NCBI GenBank assembly: GCA_964514665.1
Contig: CAZESH010000056.1
Coordinates: 1 to 18,055, forward strand
Direction: 5' to 3'
From: CAZESH01 sp964514665
GTDB taxonomy: Bacteria > Bacillota > Bacilli > Paenibacillales > KCTC-25726
DNA length: 18,055 bases
The notes under the pieces were generated by a model. That model was not told the origin of the DNA, made no database searches, and worked only from the letters and a program-made list of their open reading frames with translations. Below, in pieces: positions 7,523 to 14,026 of the stretch (positions are counted from its first letter, which is position 1; each line of letters starts with the position of its first letter). The position numbers were made by a program, and so were the translations under genes.

Positions 7523-9880
7523 TTAATGCGTTCCCGTAACGGACGAATCCGTTTTTCCCTGCAAATAAACCAGCCTCATCAGGATCGCCGCCGCCTGCGC
7601 TCTGGTAACCGGCTGCTTCGGCATGAATTGATTGCCGCTGCCGTTCATCAGGCCCAGTCGACTGACAAGATAGACAGCTTCTTTGGCGGAAATTTGCTTA
7701 TTATCCAGGAAAGACAAAGATCCGTCGAGATATCCGGATAATTTTTTGTAATGCAGCATGACCGTCAGCAGCTTCGCCAGCTTTTCCCTGGTCAGCACGG
7801 CGGAAAGATCTTGGTCTGTCATGGCCGCAGCGTCGATCCATTTTTGCGAATCGGCGAAAATCACTGCGGGGAACAACGGGTCGGCTTTGGAAACATGCAT
7901 TTGCTGAAATGGGTTGTTGTAGTTTACATATCTCTGTTTATAGGCCGGATCAATGGCAGTCGCCATCATCTGCAGCCAATCCCCCATCGTTACGGGTTTT
8001 TCCGGATGGATGTTTCCCTGCTGATCGGCAGTCAGCACATGATATTCGATCAATGTCTTCAGCGGCTTTTCCGCCCAATGGCCGGTTATATCCTTAGGTT
8101 GGACGGCAGGAGCGCTGTCGGCCGCATTGTACCCCCAAACCGATATCCATTCACCGCTCATGGCATCGATCACACTGGAGCCTGAATTGTTTTTGGGTGT
8201 ACGTGTGTAAACCAGCTTGATGCGGCTATGGATAAAGTGGTCATTGGAAGCGTCGAACGACTGATAAAGGCTATAAATCAGTTTCGTTTCCGTGCTTGCG
8301 AGATAAATCTCCTGCGCTTTCTCTCGGTCCACTTCCTGTGTGATCCCCTTCAGCTTCTGCGCCAAGCCGGATGAACGTTGAACCCGATAGCTGAGCAGTT
8401 GTCCGCTGCTGTTGAAGGAAATATTGACGCTGTCTCCAATTACGGCTATTCCGTTATAAAATCGTTGGAAATTGTAGTGGAACGTCTTGCCGCTGTCCAT
8501 AATCCAGCTGTCCTGCCAATTTTGAATTTGCAGCATCAATTCCTTGGAGGCATCCGGATATAAACGGTTGACCAAAGCGATCGCCTGCTGCTCGGCCTGC
8601 TGTTCCGTGATTTCCGCTTGTCCGGAGGTTTGCCCGGAAGACTGCTGCGGTGCAGGAGGGCCATAACTGTCGCGGGTATATTCGATTATCTGGCCGGTTT
8701 CAGCATCGACACGGGCCATCGTCTGCTGGGTGAAACCGTATTGCTGGGCGTTTTTCGCTCTCCAGGTCAGGTTCCATACCTTGCGGTCCGGATTCTGATA
8801 ATCGCTGCCCAACTGCTTGTCAGTCAGCTCTCTGCTTGCAGGAATATTTACCGCTTTTGTGACTGCCGCAGCTGCCTGTTCCGCGGTTATGGGTCCATTG
8901 GACGAATCTGCCGGCTGAAACGGATCCGCAGCTGGCGATATCGCTTCATAGCTGAGCTTTGGATGCTCAATCGGATTGCCCCCAGGACCGAGGTAAACGC
9001 CGGTTTGGGCGTCAATCGCAAAGTAAGGCGTCTCCCCATGCCAAGCCAGCAGCCAGTCAGACACCACACCGTTGCGGCGCACGGGATAATAGGCCAATGA
9101 AAGGTTTAAATTCTTTAGGAAAGCAGACTTGGCTTGATCTAGGCTGATCTTGGGGTGACTGTCCGGGTACGCTGCTGAATGGTAGGACTTATAAAATTCC
9201 GTGATCTTGCCGTTGCCGTCCATCCCGACCGTAATCGTATCGCCGGGTGACGGCACGCCATCGACGCTTTCGGTGAAAGACAAGCGGTAGCTGACCGGTC
9301 CGAACAATGGCTGATTAGACATCGTCGGGTAAGCGTTGGTTTGTTCCACCAGCTGATGAATATCGACCGACGGCGCAGCTTTTTGTATAAACTGCTTAGC
9401 CAAACTCTCAGCTTCAAGCTTCGAAACCTTCGGGGGATAATAAACCTCGTTGTCCCCGAATCTATTGTTGTAGGGCAAATTCATCGACAGCACATCGCCG
9501 TTTACGGCATCCACTCTGCTGCCGAATCCGTAGCTGCTGTTGCCTTCCCGAATGACCCACGATATATCCCAAACCTTCTCGTCGCGAGCAGGGTAGGAAT
9601 TCGAGCTGCCGAACTGCACACTCTGCACCTCGGCTTTTTGAAAGTCCGGAAACAGCTTTCTCATTTTGGCGATCGCATCATCTTGACTGATCTTCTCCCC
9701 TTGAGGCTTCAACTCGCCGCCTTGGGCCGGGGTACTGCCTGCCGGTGCAGGAACGGTGGAAAAGCTGGCTGTGCTCCCTCCTGAAGACGAAACGGAGCCG
9801 GCTGCAAAAACCGCTCCCGTCGGCAATATCAGCAGTAAAGCGACGGCGGACAGCATCATCCTTGCTATAATGGATTTCAA
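7523..9880 (-). CDS. secreted YcdB/PepSY-like protein with C-terminal SLH repeats
   Basis: Exported surface protein of 785 aa. It has a signal peptide (MKSIIARMMLSAVALLLILP, cleavage near VFAA) and a Ser/Gly/Pro linker. A long region (about 60-590) carries repeated PepSY-like units: KVWDISWVIREGNSSYGFGS with RVDAVNGDVLSM, FAIDAQTGVYLGP, KVWNLTWRAKNAQQYGFTQQ with MARVDAETGQIIEY, and SSVIDAMSGEWI. This is the pattern of the B. subtilis YcdB/YcdC family, of unknown function. Three degenerate SLH repeats end the protein (about 597-645, 655-710, 722-773). The start is TTG at 9880, with AAAGGAGA 10 nt upstream; it keeps the basic residues of the signal peptide, whereas the ATG seven codons later would lose them. 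A palindromic operator covers its promoter. The wall-anchored location is inferred from SLH. Confidence 0.85.
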   Translation of the reverse strand: MKSIIARMMLSAVALLLILPTGAVFAAGSVSSSGGSTASFSTVPAPAGSTPAQGGELKPQGEKISQDDAIAKMRKLFPDFQKAEVQSVQFGSSNSYPARDEKVWDISWVIREGNSSYGFGSRVDAVNGDVLSMNLPYNNRFGDNEVYYPPKVSKLEAESLAKQFIQKAAPSVDIHQLVEQTNAYPTMSNQPLFGPVSYRLSFTESVDGVPSPGDTITVGMDGNGKITEFYKSYHSAAYPDSHPKISLDQAKSAFLKNLNLSLAYYPVRRNGVVSDWLLAWHGETPYFAIDAQTGVYLGPGGNPIEHPKLSYEAISPAADPFQPADSSNGPITAEQAAAAVTKAVNIPASRELTDKQLGSDYQNPDRKVWNLTWRAKNAQQYGFTQQTMARVDAETGQIIEYTRDSYGPPAPQQSSGQTSGQAEITEQQAEQQAIALVNRLYPDASKELMLQIQNWQDSWIMDSGKTFHYNFQRFYNGIAVIGDSVNISFNSSGQLLSYRVQRSSGLAQKLKGITQEVDREKAQEIYLASTETKLIYSLYQSFDASNDHFIHSRIKLVYTRTPKNNSGSSVIDAMSGEWISVWGYNAADSAPAVQPKDITGHWAEKPLKTLIEYHVLTADQQGNIHPEKPVTMGDWLQMMATAIDPAYKQRYVNYNNPFQQMHVSKADPLFPAVIFADSQKWIDAAAMTDQDLSAVLTREKLAKLLTVMLHYKKLSGYLDGSLSFLDNKQISAKEAVYLVSRLGLMNGSGNQFMPKQPVTRAQAAAILMRLVYLQGKTDSSVTGTH

Positions 9881-9902
9881 ATGCTTGATCTCTCCTTTTG
9901 CT

Positions 9903-9938
9903 CATTTTCGTTATACATTGTATAACGAAAATGCCCAA
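9903..9938 (-). promoter_or_regulatory. promoter with a perfect 14-bp inverted-repeat operator
   Basis: CATTTTCGTTATAC (9903-9916), ATT, GTATAACGAAAATG (9920-9933): fourteen perfectly paired bases around a 3-nt centre. On the minus strand TTGGGC (9938-9933), a 17-bp spacer and TATAAC (9915-9910) form a plausible sigma-A promoter for the SLH/YcdB gene, so the palindrome fills the spacer and the -10 box. This geometry suits a dimeric repressor. No regulator gene adjoins it. Confidence 0.7.
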
Positions 9939-10037
9939 AGAAAGTTCCTCATTTTTCCATAAATGTATATAAAACAGTCCGATTTTCCTAAAAGCCTAAT
10001 AATAATGTCGTTTTTTCACAGCATGCAAAAAAAGAGC

Positions 10038-10565
10038 TTAAACGGTTATAGCCTCCCGCAGCTCTCTATAGATCTCCGCAACCTCCTCTACCCTCATGCG
10101 CACAAGTCCGCTGGAAGACGGCGCAACAAAGTCCATTACGCCCTCTACAAGCGGTTCATCTTGAAAACCCCACTGCGCTTTATTGCTTTCACTTGCTTGG
10201 AGATAAACGCCTTTTCCGACGTAGCATGCGACCCGGGGACGATATTTAACAATCTTCTGCAGCAGCTGTCTTCTTCCCTGGCGGAATTCCTCCTTGTCGA
10301 TTTCATCCGCGCTGCGGGTCGGTCTGGCGACGATATTGGTGAAGCCGAAGCCTTTGGCAAGCAGGTCGTCATCTTCTTCACTGCAATAAAGCCGCTCGGT
10401 CAAACCGGCCAGATAAAGAATTTTCCAAAAGCGATTGCTCGGATTCGCGTAATGATGTCCGGTTTGAGCAGATTTTAAACTTGGATTGAAGCCGATAAAC
10501 AGGATCGACAGATCGTGCTGAAGGCGGTCGGGAATCGCTCTGTTTTGCAAGCTTTCAGCGTGCAT
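10038..10565 (-). CDS. mug: G/U mismatch-specific uracil-DNA glycosylase (Mug/TDG family)
   Basis: Family 2 uracil-DNA glycosylase, 175 aa, which removes uracil (and related lesions) opposite guanine to start base-excision repair. The active-site segment reads LFIGFNPSLKSAQTGHHYAN followed by PSNRFW (residues 22-47), matching the Mug GINPG-x-SAxxGHHFAxPxNRFW pattern; Asn27 is the expected catalytic residue. The second motif is VAPSSSGL, where E. coli Mug has NPSGL. GFNPS instead of GINPG is a mild variation. The ATG has AAGGAG 9 nt upstream. It follows the small secreted-protein gene by 26 bp, so the two may share an mRNA although their roles look unrelated. Confidence 0.9.
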   Translation of the reverse strand: MHAESLQNRAIPDRLQHDLSILFIGFNPSLKSAQTGHHYANPSNRFWKILYLAGLTERLYCSEEDDDLLAKGFGFTNIVARPTRSADEIDKEEFRQGRRQLLQKIVKYRPRVACYVGKGVYLQASESNKAQWGFQDEPLVEGVMDFVAPSSSGLVRMRVEEVAEIYRELREAITV

Positions 10566-10591
10566 CGCTGCCAGCTCCTTTTTAATTATGA

Positions 10592-10960
10592 TTAATCGTT
10601 ATTGTACCACTCTTCTTCCCATTCGTCCGGTTCATGTTCGCTGCACCATTGATAATTCCTTCTTTGAAAAGTCAGAATGTAATTTCGCAGCATTTTTTTT
10701 CGGACTTCTTTTTGAGCGGTTGTCAATGCTCCCGACCATGCGTAGGTTTCAATCAGGCTTAAATAATCCATGTAGATGCGATGGTAGATCTGGTCGAGTC
10801 TTTTCTTGGTGGCAAGCTTGTATTTGATATTTTTTGTGCAATCCATTTCGTCCCAGTCATCATTAACCGGATTTGTTTTTTTCAGCGGTTGAGCGGACAA
10901 GCTGGTATTAAGCACCAGAAATAGGCAGAGCGCCACAAGAACAAATCTCATTTTTTTCAA
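10592..10960 (-). CDS. small secreted acidic two-cysteine protein (paralogue 1)
   Basis: About 122 aa with a clear signal peptide (KKMRFVLVALCLFLVLNTSL, cleavage likely after LSA). The mature part carries an acidic stretch ending DEMDCTKN, a predicted helical middle (LATKKRLDQIYHRI, LIETYAWSGALTTAQKE), and a C-terminal RNYQWCSEHE followed by an acidic tail. It is a paralogue of the protein at 11644-12024. Both keep CTK and RNY-x-WCSE, so the two cysteines may pair after export. The helical LT-x-AQK part recalls YckD/DUF2680 proteins, but I am not certain. The TTG at 10960 is chosen because AGGAGG lies 8 nt upstream; the ATG at 10951 is 17 nt away. It is followed after 26 bp by mug. Confidence 0.75.
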   Translation of the reverse strand: MKKMRFVLVALCLFLVLNTSLSAQPLKKTNPVNDDWDEMDCTKNIKYKLATKKRLDQIYHRIYMDYLSLIETYAWSGALTTAQKEVRKKMLRNYILTFQRRNYQWCSEHEPDEWEEEWYNND

Positions 10961-11132
10961 CAACAAACCCTCCTTTCAGGTAATCAGAGTTTCTTTAAAC
11001 CCATTTGTTATTTTTTGCAGCTAATATCCTTTATATCCGGGGGAAATATTCATTTGACCAGTATCACCCGCCGTTGCAATTCGGGACATCCCCGCACATT
11101 TTAATGTAAGGGTTATTTGGGGAAAGCGAATT

Positions 11133-11603
11133 ATGCAAGAAGGGATGTGCAGTAAAGTGAAAGCAACCATTTTTTTTCTGGCGTTAAGTCTGGTTGCTGC
11201 GATCACATTGTTTTCGCTTGATCCGTATATGCAGACGAGAACGGCAAATAACGGCACATGGAACCTGAGCGTTGACCAAGCATCCGCCACGATCGGGGCA
11301 GCGACACTTGATTCTTCGGCCGGCTCTGTGTTGATCAGCGGCTGGCAGGAGCATGTGGGTCATTCTTTCATACGTTATGCGCTGATTAGAGAAAATAAAT
11401 CGGGACAAAGCACGGTTATCGGAATGTTTGCCATTCAAGGGGATGTTCCGCAAAAAGGAAGCTGGTTTCAACAACGTCTGATGATTCCGCAAAACGGAAA
11501 AAACCAGACTTATCGGCTGGAAATCTATAATTTCGGCGGAAGCCTTTCCAGCGGTGGCGTGCGTATGACCCCGCTAAAAAATCATACGCCTGATTCATCA
11601 TAG
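11133..11603 (+). CDS. membrane-anchored or secreted protein of unknown function
   Basis: A 156-aa protein I do not recognise. The N terminus KVKATIFFLALSLVAAITLF is a basic then hydrophobic segment (about residues 8-28), either a signal peptide or a single anchor. The rest is outside the cell and beta-rich: SAGSVLISGWQEHVGHSFIR, MFAIQGDVPQKGSWFQQRLM, NQTYRLEIYNFGG. This rhythm suggests an immunoglobulin-like sandwich (perhaps Gmad2-like), which is a guess. There are no catalytic motifs. The ATG at 11133 has only a weak upstream GGGGAAAG, and a GTG at codon 9 is a possible alternative start. It lies between, and opposite in strand to, the two paralogous two-cysteine protein genes. Confidence 0.68.
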   Translation: MQEGMCSKVKATIFFLALSLVAAITLFSLDPYMQTRTANNGTWNLSVDQASATIGAATLDSSAGSVLISGWQEHVGHSFIRYALIRENKSGQSTVIGMFAIQGDVPQKGSWFQQRLMIPQNGKNQTYRLEIYNFGGSLSSGGVRMTPLKNHTPDSS

Positions 11604-11619
11604 GTGAACCGGGCGTATG
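11583..11619 (+). terminator. hairpin at the end of the unknown membrane protein gene
   Basis: CATACGCC (11583-11590) pairs with GGCGTATG (11612-11619); the 21-nt loop contains the stop codon. No clear T tract follows, so if it terminates transcription it is weak. It lies between convergent genes. Confidence 0.35.
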
Positions 11620-11643
11620 CAAACTTCAATTGCTTTAATTGCT

Positions 11644-12024
11644 TCAATCGTCATATTCCATTTCATCATCGTCAAATTCACTGCACCATTTGTAATTTCG
11701 CGATTTGACTTTATCGAGATAATGCTCCAATGACTTCAGCTTATGCTGCATTTGCCTCTCTTCAAGCATTCCGTTTTCCTTGTAAGCCTCCATCAGCTGT
11801 TTGTTAGCCGTGTACAAATTCGCTAACAGCACATCCAGCTTCTGCTTTTGCGCTTCTGTGAGCTTGGTTTCCTTTGTGCATTCGTAGCGGTCGTCTTCGT
11901 ACCGATCATCTGCCGCTTGCGCAGCGGGAGGGTCCGCAACGGCGGCGTGAACGGATAACGTCTGCAGGAACATTACCGTAACTGCAATGACCAAAGCTGC
12001 GGCCAAACGATGAACAGACAGCAT
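11644..12024 (-). CDS. small secreted acidic two-cysteine protein (paralogue 2)
   Basis: A 126-aa protein with a signal peptide (HRLAAALVIAVTVMFLQTLS, cleavage near VHA). The mature chain begins with an acidic segment (DDRYEDDRYECTKE), then a helical core (LTEAQKQKLDVLLANLY, KQLMEAYKENGML, LKSLEHYLDKVKS), then RNYKWCSE and an acidic tail. It aligns end to end with the protein at 10592-10960: ECTK, LT-x-AQK, LIE/LME-x-Y, RNY-x-WCSE. The core resembles YckD/DUF2680 helical proteins; that link is tentative. The ATG has AAGGAG 5-6 nt upstream. It is divergent from the CotF-like coat gene and convergent with the unknown gene at 11133. Confidence 0.75.
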   Translation of the reverse strand: MLSVHRLAAALVIAVTVMFLQTLSVHAAVADPPAAQAADDRYEDDRYECTKETKLTEAQKQKLDVLLANLYTANKQLMEAYKENGMLEERQMQHKLKSLEHYLDKVKSRNYKWCSEFDDDEMEYDD

Positions 12025-12101
12025 CTTTTCTCCTTCTTTCTTTTGAATTTTCCAGTTGTATTATGGTCTTTTTTCGATGCGATTATGTGAAGATTTTCTT
12101 T

Positions 12102-12133
12102 GTATACTAAACAAAACGTAAAGACATAATAAT
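12102..12133 (+). promoter_or_regulatory. possible sporulation promoter of the CotF-like gene
   Basis: CATAATAAT at 12125-12133, 39 bp before the ATG, resembles the -10 of mother-cell sigma factors (sigma-E or sigma-K, CATA-type). GTATAC lies at 12102-12107 near the -35 position. The fit is imperfect and rests partly on the sporulation role of the gene. Confidence 0.3.
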
Positions 12134-12172
12134 TTCTGGTAAAAACCAACACCCATTTGGAGGTAAATTAAG

Positions 12173-12805
12173 ATGACAGCACAATACGGCGCAGCAGAAA
12201 CAATGGCAATGCATGGGGTATTGTCATGCGAAATCGACGGAATCAACCAGATCCAGCTTTATCGTCCGCACGTCAAAGATCAGCAGTTGATGCAAATCCT
12301 TGATCACCAGCTGCAATTTATGGCCACCGAGTACAATAATATGGTGCAAGCAGTCAGCCAACACGGCGCTGCACAAGCGATTCCTTACCGCACGCCGAAA
12401 AATGTGACCCCGAAATACGGTCTTCATCAGCCGGCAACTGAAACACCGAACCAATCTGCAAACGACATGGACGATCGCGATGTGGCCAGCGGCATTATGG
12501 GGCTGCATAAATCGTTGGCAGCGATGAAGCTGAGAGCAGCATTGGAAAGCGCCGATCCTCAGCTGCGCCGCATGCTGCAGCAGGGAGCGATCAATTGCTC
12601 GGAGCAGGCTTACGAGGTATGGGATTTCATGAATCAAAAAGGCTATTATCAGGTTCCGACAATGAAAGAAATGACGACAAACACGATCATCAATAGCTAC
12701 GGACAAGCCGGTCAAACAAACCAAATGAATCCGATGGCACCGTTCAACCAAATGGGCGGAAGCAGCTATCAGAATCAGCTCAACCCGCCGAGATATCCGC
12801 AATAA
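12173..12805 (+). CDS. CotF-like spore coat protein
   Basis: A 210-aa protein of the coat F (CotF/YhcQ) family, expected in the spore coat and made in the mother cell. The N-terminal part has LYRPHVKDQQLMQILDHQLQ, and the C-terminal domain has VASGIMGLHKSLAAMKLRAA, then ALESADPQLRRMLQQGAINC and YEVWDFMNQKGYYQVPTMKE, typical of the ferritin-like CotF fold. The tail is rich in Asn, Gln, Met, Gly and Pro (NQMNPMAPFNQMGG to NPPRYPQ), common in coat proteins. The ATG follows GGAGGT by 8 nt. It is monocistronic, followed by hairpins and a repeat-rich intergenic stretch. Confidence 0.88.
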   Translation: MTAQYGAAETMAMHGVLSCEIDGINQIQLYRPHVKDQQLMQILDHQLQFMATEYNNMVQAVSQHGAAQAIPYRTPKNVTPKYGLHQPATETPNQSANDMDDRDVASGIMGLHKSLAAMKLRAALESADPQLRRMLQQGAINCSEQAYEVWDFMNQKGYYQVPTMKEMTTNTIINSYGQAGQTNQMNPMAPFNQMGGSSYQNQLNPPRYPQ

Positions 12806-12918
12806 AGCATGTTCTGGGGCTGTCCCAAAGCAGATAAGTCAATGAGCAGATAGAGTTGGTCCATGGCATATTGAAAGTGCAAAAAAGAAACTGCACCTTT
12901 TCGGTAATGGATGGGATA

Positions 12919-12954
12919 CCTCCATTTTACCAAATGGCGGTTTCTTTTTATTTT
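12919..12954 (+). terminator. terminator hairpin downstream of the CotF-like gene
   Basis: CC-t-CCATTT (12919-12927), loop TACC, AAATGG-c-GG (12932-12940), then the tract TTTCTTTTTATTTT. It has an 8-bp stem with one mismatch and is well formed for rho-independent termination. Just upstream, GGTAATGGA (12903-12911) can pair with TCCATTTTACC (12921-12931) and would exclude the terminator stem. Confidence 0.65.
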
Positions 12955-12993
12955 CTCCAGGGGGCTGTTCCGAAATGATTTTGACTGGAGATG

Positions 12994-13165
12994 TTTCTCC
13001 TTGAGAACAAAAGCGCGAGGGCGTGGGGTATGGGTGGAGGAGTGAATACGTTCGCCTTTATCTGCTTGTTCTACCTTTGACATCTATATTCAGGAACAAG
13101 ACAGATAACAGCGATCGGAACCCATACCCCCGCCCGTTAAGAGCTACCTATGTTCTCAATAAGAA
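12994..13165. repeat. 172-bp imperfect inverted repeat with three nested stems
   Basis: Three arms on the left are mirrored in order on the right. Outer: TTGAGAACA (13001-13009) with TGTTCTCAA (13151-13159), extended by TTCT/AGAA. Middle: GGGCG-t-GGGGTATGGGT (13019-13035) with ACCCATACCCCCGCCC (13120-13135), 16 paired bases and one bulge. Inner: TATCTGCTTGTTC (13059-13071) with GAACAAG-a-CAGATA (13094-13107), 13 paired bases and one bulge, closing a 22-nt loop. As RNA this would be one long branched hairpin. It lies inside the candidate mobile element. Confidence 0.85.
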
Positions 13166-13216
13166 GGGGCTGACTCAGGGCATTTATGACTTTTGGGGCA
13201 GCCCCGTTTTTTATTC
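13166..13216 (+). terminator. GGGGCTG-ended palindrome with T tract
   Basis: GGGGCTG (13166-13172) pairs with CAGCCCC (13199-13205), followed by GTTTTTTATT. The stem is 7 GC-rich bp with a 26-nt interior, so it can terminate plus-strand transcripts leaving the inverted-repeat region. The ends and the inner ATTTATGACTTTT match the family member at 7471-7514. Confidence 0.65.
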
Positions 13217-13246
13217 TGCTTATTTTAGGTAAAATAATGTATAGGC

Positions 13247-14026
13247 ATGGCATTATTGATTTATTTTAAGGAGGAATTTCCCCTGCACAGTGCAGATGAG
13301 TATGAAGCCAGAATAAATCGGGAATTGCGCAGATGGCGCATGAAAATCACAAAAACGCCGGGGATTGTTGAGCGCTCCTCGCGCAAATTCAGCCGAGTGA
13401 CCAACAATATCATTCCGGAAAAGGTACATGGCGTCATTACCGCTGCCGTAAAGGGCATGGTGCACGCTTCGTTGTTTACGGCCAAATATTTGTCCGCCAA
13501 ACCTCCGCTCAGCGATGCAACGCTGGAACAGAGAGATCTCGAGGCCAAAGCGGTAATTTCCAGATACAAGCGGCTGGCTTCGGCTGAAGGCGCCGGCACC
13601 GGCGCCGGCGGCATTATGCTTGGGCTTGCCGATTTTCCTGCACTGCTGGCCATTAAAATGAAGATGCTCTTCGAGCTTGCCGGACGATATGGCTTCCATG
13701 CCGAGGACGAACGGGAAAGAATGTTTCTGCTCATCGTTTTCCAACTGGCGTTTTCAGGTCATGAGCAGCGCATGAACGCTTTGCGCCAAATCGACAACTG
13801 GCAGCAAATGAGCCGTTCTTTCTCTTCCGGAGAAGACTTCTACGATGAAATGAATTGGCGAAGCTTCCAGCAGGAATACCGGGATTCGATTGATTTTCGC
13901 AAAATGCTGCAATTGGTTCCGGGTATCGGCGCCGTTGTCGGGGCTTGGGCTAATTATAATCTGGTCGAGGATTTGGGGGAAACGGCGATGAACTGCTATC
14001 GCACGCGGATTTTATCCGATCATTAA
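13247..14026 (+). CDS. ecsC: EcsC family protein
   Basis: EcsC-family protein, up to 259 aa; in B. subtilis EcsC is encoded with the EcsAB ABC transporter, and its own role is unclear. The match is seen in the N-terminal RRWRMKITKTPGIVERSSRK and NNIIPEKVHGVITAAVKGM, the glycine-rich GAGTGAGGIMLGLADFPALL, and LVPGIGAVVGAWANYNLVED near the end. Two hydrophobic stretches may touch the membrane. No ecsAB genes adjoin it. The start is uncertain: the ATG at 13247 has no proper ribosome site, whereas AAGGAGG lies 8 nt before an in-frame CTG at 13283, where the homologues appear to begin. Its stop overlaps that of the convergent MFS gene. Confidence 0.85.
   Translation: MALLIYFKEEFPLHSADEYEARINRELRRWRMKITKTPGIVERSSRKFSRVTNNIIPEKVHGVITAAVKGMVHASLFTAKYLSAKPPLSDATLEQRDLEAKAVISRYKRLASAEGAGTGAGGIMLGLADFPALLAIKMKMLFELAGRYGFHAEDERERMFLLIVFQLAFSGHEQRMNALRQIDNWQQMSRSFSSGEDFYDEMNWRSFQQEYRDSIDFRKMLQLVPGIGAVVGAWANYNLVEDLGETAMNCYRTRILSDH

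Larger units (their letters stand above)
12816..13205. mobile_element. candidate non-autonomous mobile element (MITE-like), nested inverted repeats
   Basis: The 440 bp between the coat gene and ecsC hold no credible gene. They are bounded by GGGGCTGTCCCAAAG (12816-12830) and, inverted, GGGGCTGCCCCAAAAG (13205-13190), matching at 13 of the first 14 positions. A further copy of the left end, GGGGCTGTTCCGAAA, starts at 12961, so the interval may be two elements or a 245-bp element (12961-13205) beside an older end. There is no transposase. A target duplication is not clear (GTTCT left, GTTTT right). Such ends resemble those of small elements related to insertion sequences; the interpretation is inference. 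Confidence 0.5.

Noticed and set aside
13077..13107. TTGACA in the loop of the inner stem as a promoter
   Set aside because: A perfect -35 hexamer is present but no acceptable -10 lies 16-18 bp downstream.
13023..13232. Small open frame inside the inverted-repeat region
   Set aside because: It runs through both arms of the hairpins, has no family resemblance and no ribosome site at the right distance; its sequence is explained by the repeats.
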